Shown here: in pieces, positions 62,675-64,000 of the stretch
How positions within the stretch are numbered: the first letter of the stretch is position 1
Layout of the letters: each line of letters starts with the position of its first letter
NCBI RefSeq assembly: GCF_009905725.1
Contig: NZ_JAAAKV010000014.1
Span: forward strand, 62,001-126,000
DNA from: Emticicia sp. CRIBPO
Lineage (GTDB): Bacteria > Bacteroidota > Bacteroidia > Cytophagales > Spirosomataceae
Direction: 5' to 3'
DNA: 64,000 nucleotides
Position numbers and translations under genes: made by a program
The notes under the pieces: generated by a model
Told to the model about the DNA's origin: nothing
The model's database searches: none
What the model saw: the letters and a program-made list of their open reading frames with translations, nothing else

Positions 62675-64000
62675 ATGAAAAAATATACAAACCTTTTGAC
62701 AAGGGTGGCCTTGCTTTGTACGATCTTTATGGTCAATTCTTTCGGGCAGGCAGTCAATATTACTTATCCAGTTAATGGAAGTGTAATTCAACGACAAAGT
62801 GATAACAGAGCAAATGTGAGCTTTTGCGGCACAATTGGATACGGACTAGACAGTACATCTCTTTACAATTATAAATTGGTATTAATCGGCCTTGATTTAA
62901 ACACGGGCGAACCTAATAATATAAATAATGCATATTGGAATATTGACCTTGTCAAGATTACAGGAGTTAACTATGGTGTTTTTAGGTTGTATATTAATAT
63001 ACCGTCCGGTTGGTACTCTGCCCATATTGCTATTTCTGACAAGAATGGCACGGCAATTGGAAATTATACACAGAGAAATTTTAAAATTGGTGTTGGCGAT
63101 ACCTTTGTTATTGCAGGTCAGTCGAACGCCCGCGGATTTCCCTATGTATGGGATAAAGGCCTTATTGGGTATGACAATACATTAAATGATTCTCAATTAC
63201 CAGATGCTGTGAGAGTGATTGGAATTGGAGAAAAAGATATGATAAAGTCTTCAGATGCTCTTACTGAACAGGAAACTATGAAGCCAGGAGGAGGAATTTC
63301 CTTTTTGCGTGGCTTTGAAAAGTTAACTCTAAAAAAAGAACTAAATACTGTAAATCTTTCTTACCCAGACGAATTTGGAAATCAGAAGCCAATATACAGC
63401 CGCCCTATTTTTCCTGTAGGTACCGATTCGTGGTGTTGGGCCCCCTTAGGCAAAAAATACGTTGCCGCTCAGAATGTACCCGTTCAATTTTTTAATGTAG
63501 CCATTGATGGCTCTTCTATTACCAACTGGCAAGCAGGTACTCCTAACTATAATCGTCTCTTGAATTTATTGAAGAGACAAGCAAACATTGTAGGCCACAG
63601 GGGAATACTCTGGCATCAGGGAGAAGCGGATGCGAGTCAAAGCATGAGCGAATCTACTTATCAAAGTTATCTGAAAAGTATGGTAGATAATATTCAGTCA
63701 GCTTTTGATCCAAGTGGCTCTACCTGGGGGCCATTAACCTGGAATATTTCGAAGGTTTCTTATCATACAAAATATAATCCTCCCAATTTTGACGTTTTTG
63801 ACAACAGCACTGTTAACCCTAATTTTGGAATTAGAAATGCCCAGTCTAATGTTTCTTTTGCTTCTTCTATTAAAAAAACAGGAATTGATACGGATGGTAT
63901 ACTACCTCCAGGAAGAGGTCCTTTTCAAAAGATACATTTTCATGGAGCGACGCACAATACTGTAGGCGAAATGTGGAAAAACGCCGGACTATGGAATAAC
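62675..64000 (+). CDS. SGNH-type carbohydrate acetyl-esterase (SASA family), partial
   Basis: The first 442 residues of an exported protein; the gene runs off the window. A signal peptide (ending NSFGQA, about residue 24) is followed by a beta-domain (about 25-145), then the esterase: VIAGQSNARGFP (nucleophile Ser), ILWHQGEADA and FQKIHFHGATHNTVGEMW (likely catalytic His). This pattern is typical of sialate O-acetylesterase (SASA/DUF303) relatives. Unlike the three genes before it, its catalytic motifs look complete. It starts 22 nt after paralogue 3 and is probably co-transcribed. A type IX sorting tail, if present, would be outside the window. Confidence 0.8.
   Translation, partial: MKKYTNLLTRVALLCTIFMVNSFGQAVNITYPVNGSVIQRQSDNRANVSFCGTIGYGLDSTSLYNYKLVLIGLDLNTGEPNNINNAYWNIDLVKITGVNYGVFRLYINIPSGWYSAHIAISDKNGTAIGNYTQRNFKIGVGDTFVIAGQSNARGFPYVWDKGLIGYDNTLNDSQLPDAVRVIGIGEKDMIKSSDALTEQETMKPGGGISFLRGFEKLTLKKELNTVNLSYPDEFGNQKPIYSRPIFPVGTDSWCWAPLGKKYVAAQNVPVQFFNVAIDGSSITNWQAGTPNYNRLLNLLKRQANIVGHRGILWHQGEADASQSMSESTYQSYLKSMVDNIQSAFDPSGSTWGPLTWNISKVSYHTKYNPPNFDVFDNSTVNPNFGIRNAQSNVSFASSIKKTGIDTDGILPPGRGPFQKIHFHGATHNTVGEMWKNAGLWNN

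Overview
The window is a stretch of a Bacteroidota chromosome, most likely from the order Cytophagales. The evidence is a full-length SprA (type IX secretion translocon), GldF, a SusC/SusD pair, a secreted enzyme with a type IX C-terminal sorting tail, several DUF-type Bacteroidota proteins, almost no Shine-Dalgarno sequences before start codons, and several promoters fitting the Bacteroidota TAnnTTTG -7 consensus. I see no rRNA, tRNA, CRISPR array, prophage or intact insertion sequence. Coding density is high, and most of the window is ordinary core genome.

Layout. 1-12.7 kb, mostly minus strand: gcvH, then a dihydroorotase-like gene, two DUF4199 membrane proteins, gldF and a truncated PhzF gene; upstream lie the giant sprA, ruvA and a rhodanese-thioredoxin fusion. 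13-16 kb, plus strand: enolase with its terminator, a DivIC/FtsB-like protein, a low-molecular-weight protein tyrosine phosphatase and a helical-repeat protein. 16-25.7 kb: MarR regulator, an Arg/Tyr-rich exported protein, a small overlapping two-gene unit, amino-acid permease, methyltransferase, M1 aminopeptidase, head-GIN lipoprotein, MFS transporter, and an ECF sigma factor with a membrane partner. 25.9-36 kb: a GH44-type glycoside hydrolase exported by type IX secretion, then minus-strand housekeeping genes (RfbD-like SDR, cyclophilin, hemC, PAP2-like protein, rpoN, isochorismate synthase, and the cytochrome c maturation genes ccmB, C, D, E).

36.2-48.7 kb is a nutrient-acquisition locus. 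A LacI-family regulator is divergent from susC-susD, followed by an FG-GAP/UnbV lipoprotein, a vanadium-haloperoxidase/PAP2-type lipoprotein and galactokinase. Two LacI-type palindromes lie in the divergent intergenic region, and one overlaps the predicted -33 element of the regulator's own promoter. A strong intrinsic terminator after susD separates the highly expressed pair from the distal genes. 48.8-53 kb: glpD and feoA-feoB; the feo promoter sits inside a long interrupted palindrome that looks like a metal-regulator operator. 53-57.8 kb: PatB/MalY lyase, two SDR dehydrogenases, a zinc-ribbon methyltransferase, a small membrane protein, and a 47-residue basic protein that may be ribosomal.

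58-64 kb is the least ordinary part. Three tandem lipoprotein paralogues carry an SGNH/GDSL-hydrolase scaffold whose catalytic signatures are eroded in the same way: the GDS motif is changed, block III lacks its Asn, and the block V His is Tyr in all three. They are followed by an apparently intact SGNH acetyl-esterase-like gene that runs off the window. This set of non-catalytic-looking surface lipoproteins beside an active-looking esterase is the best candidate here for an undescribed system.
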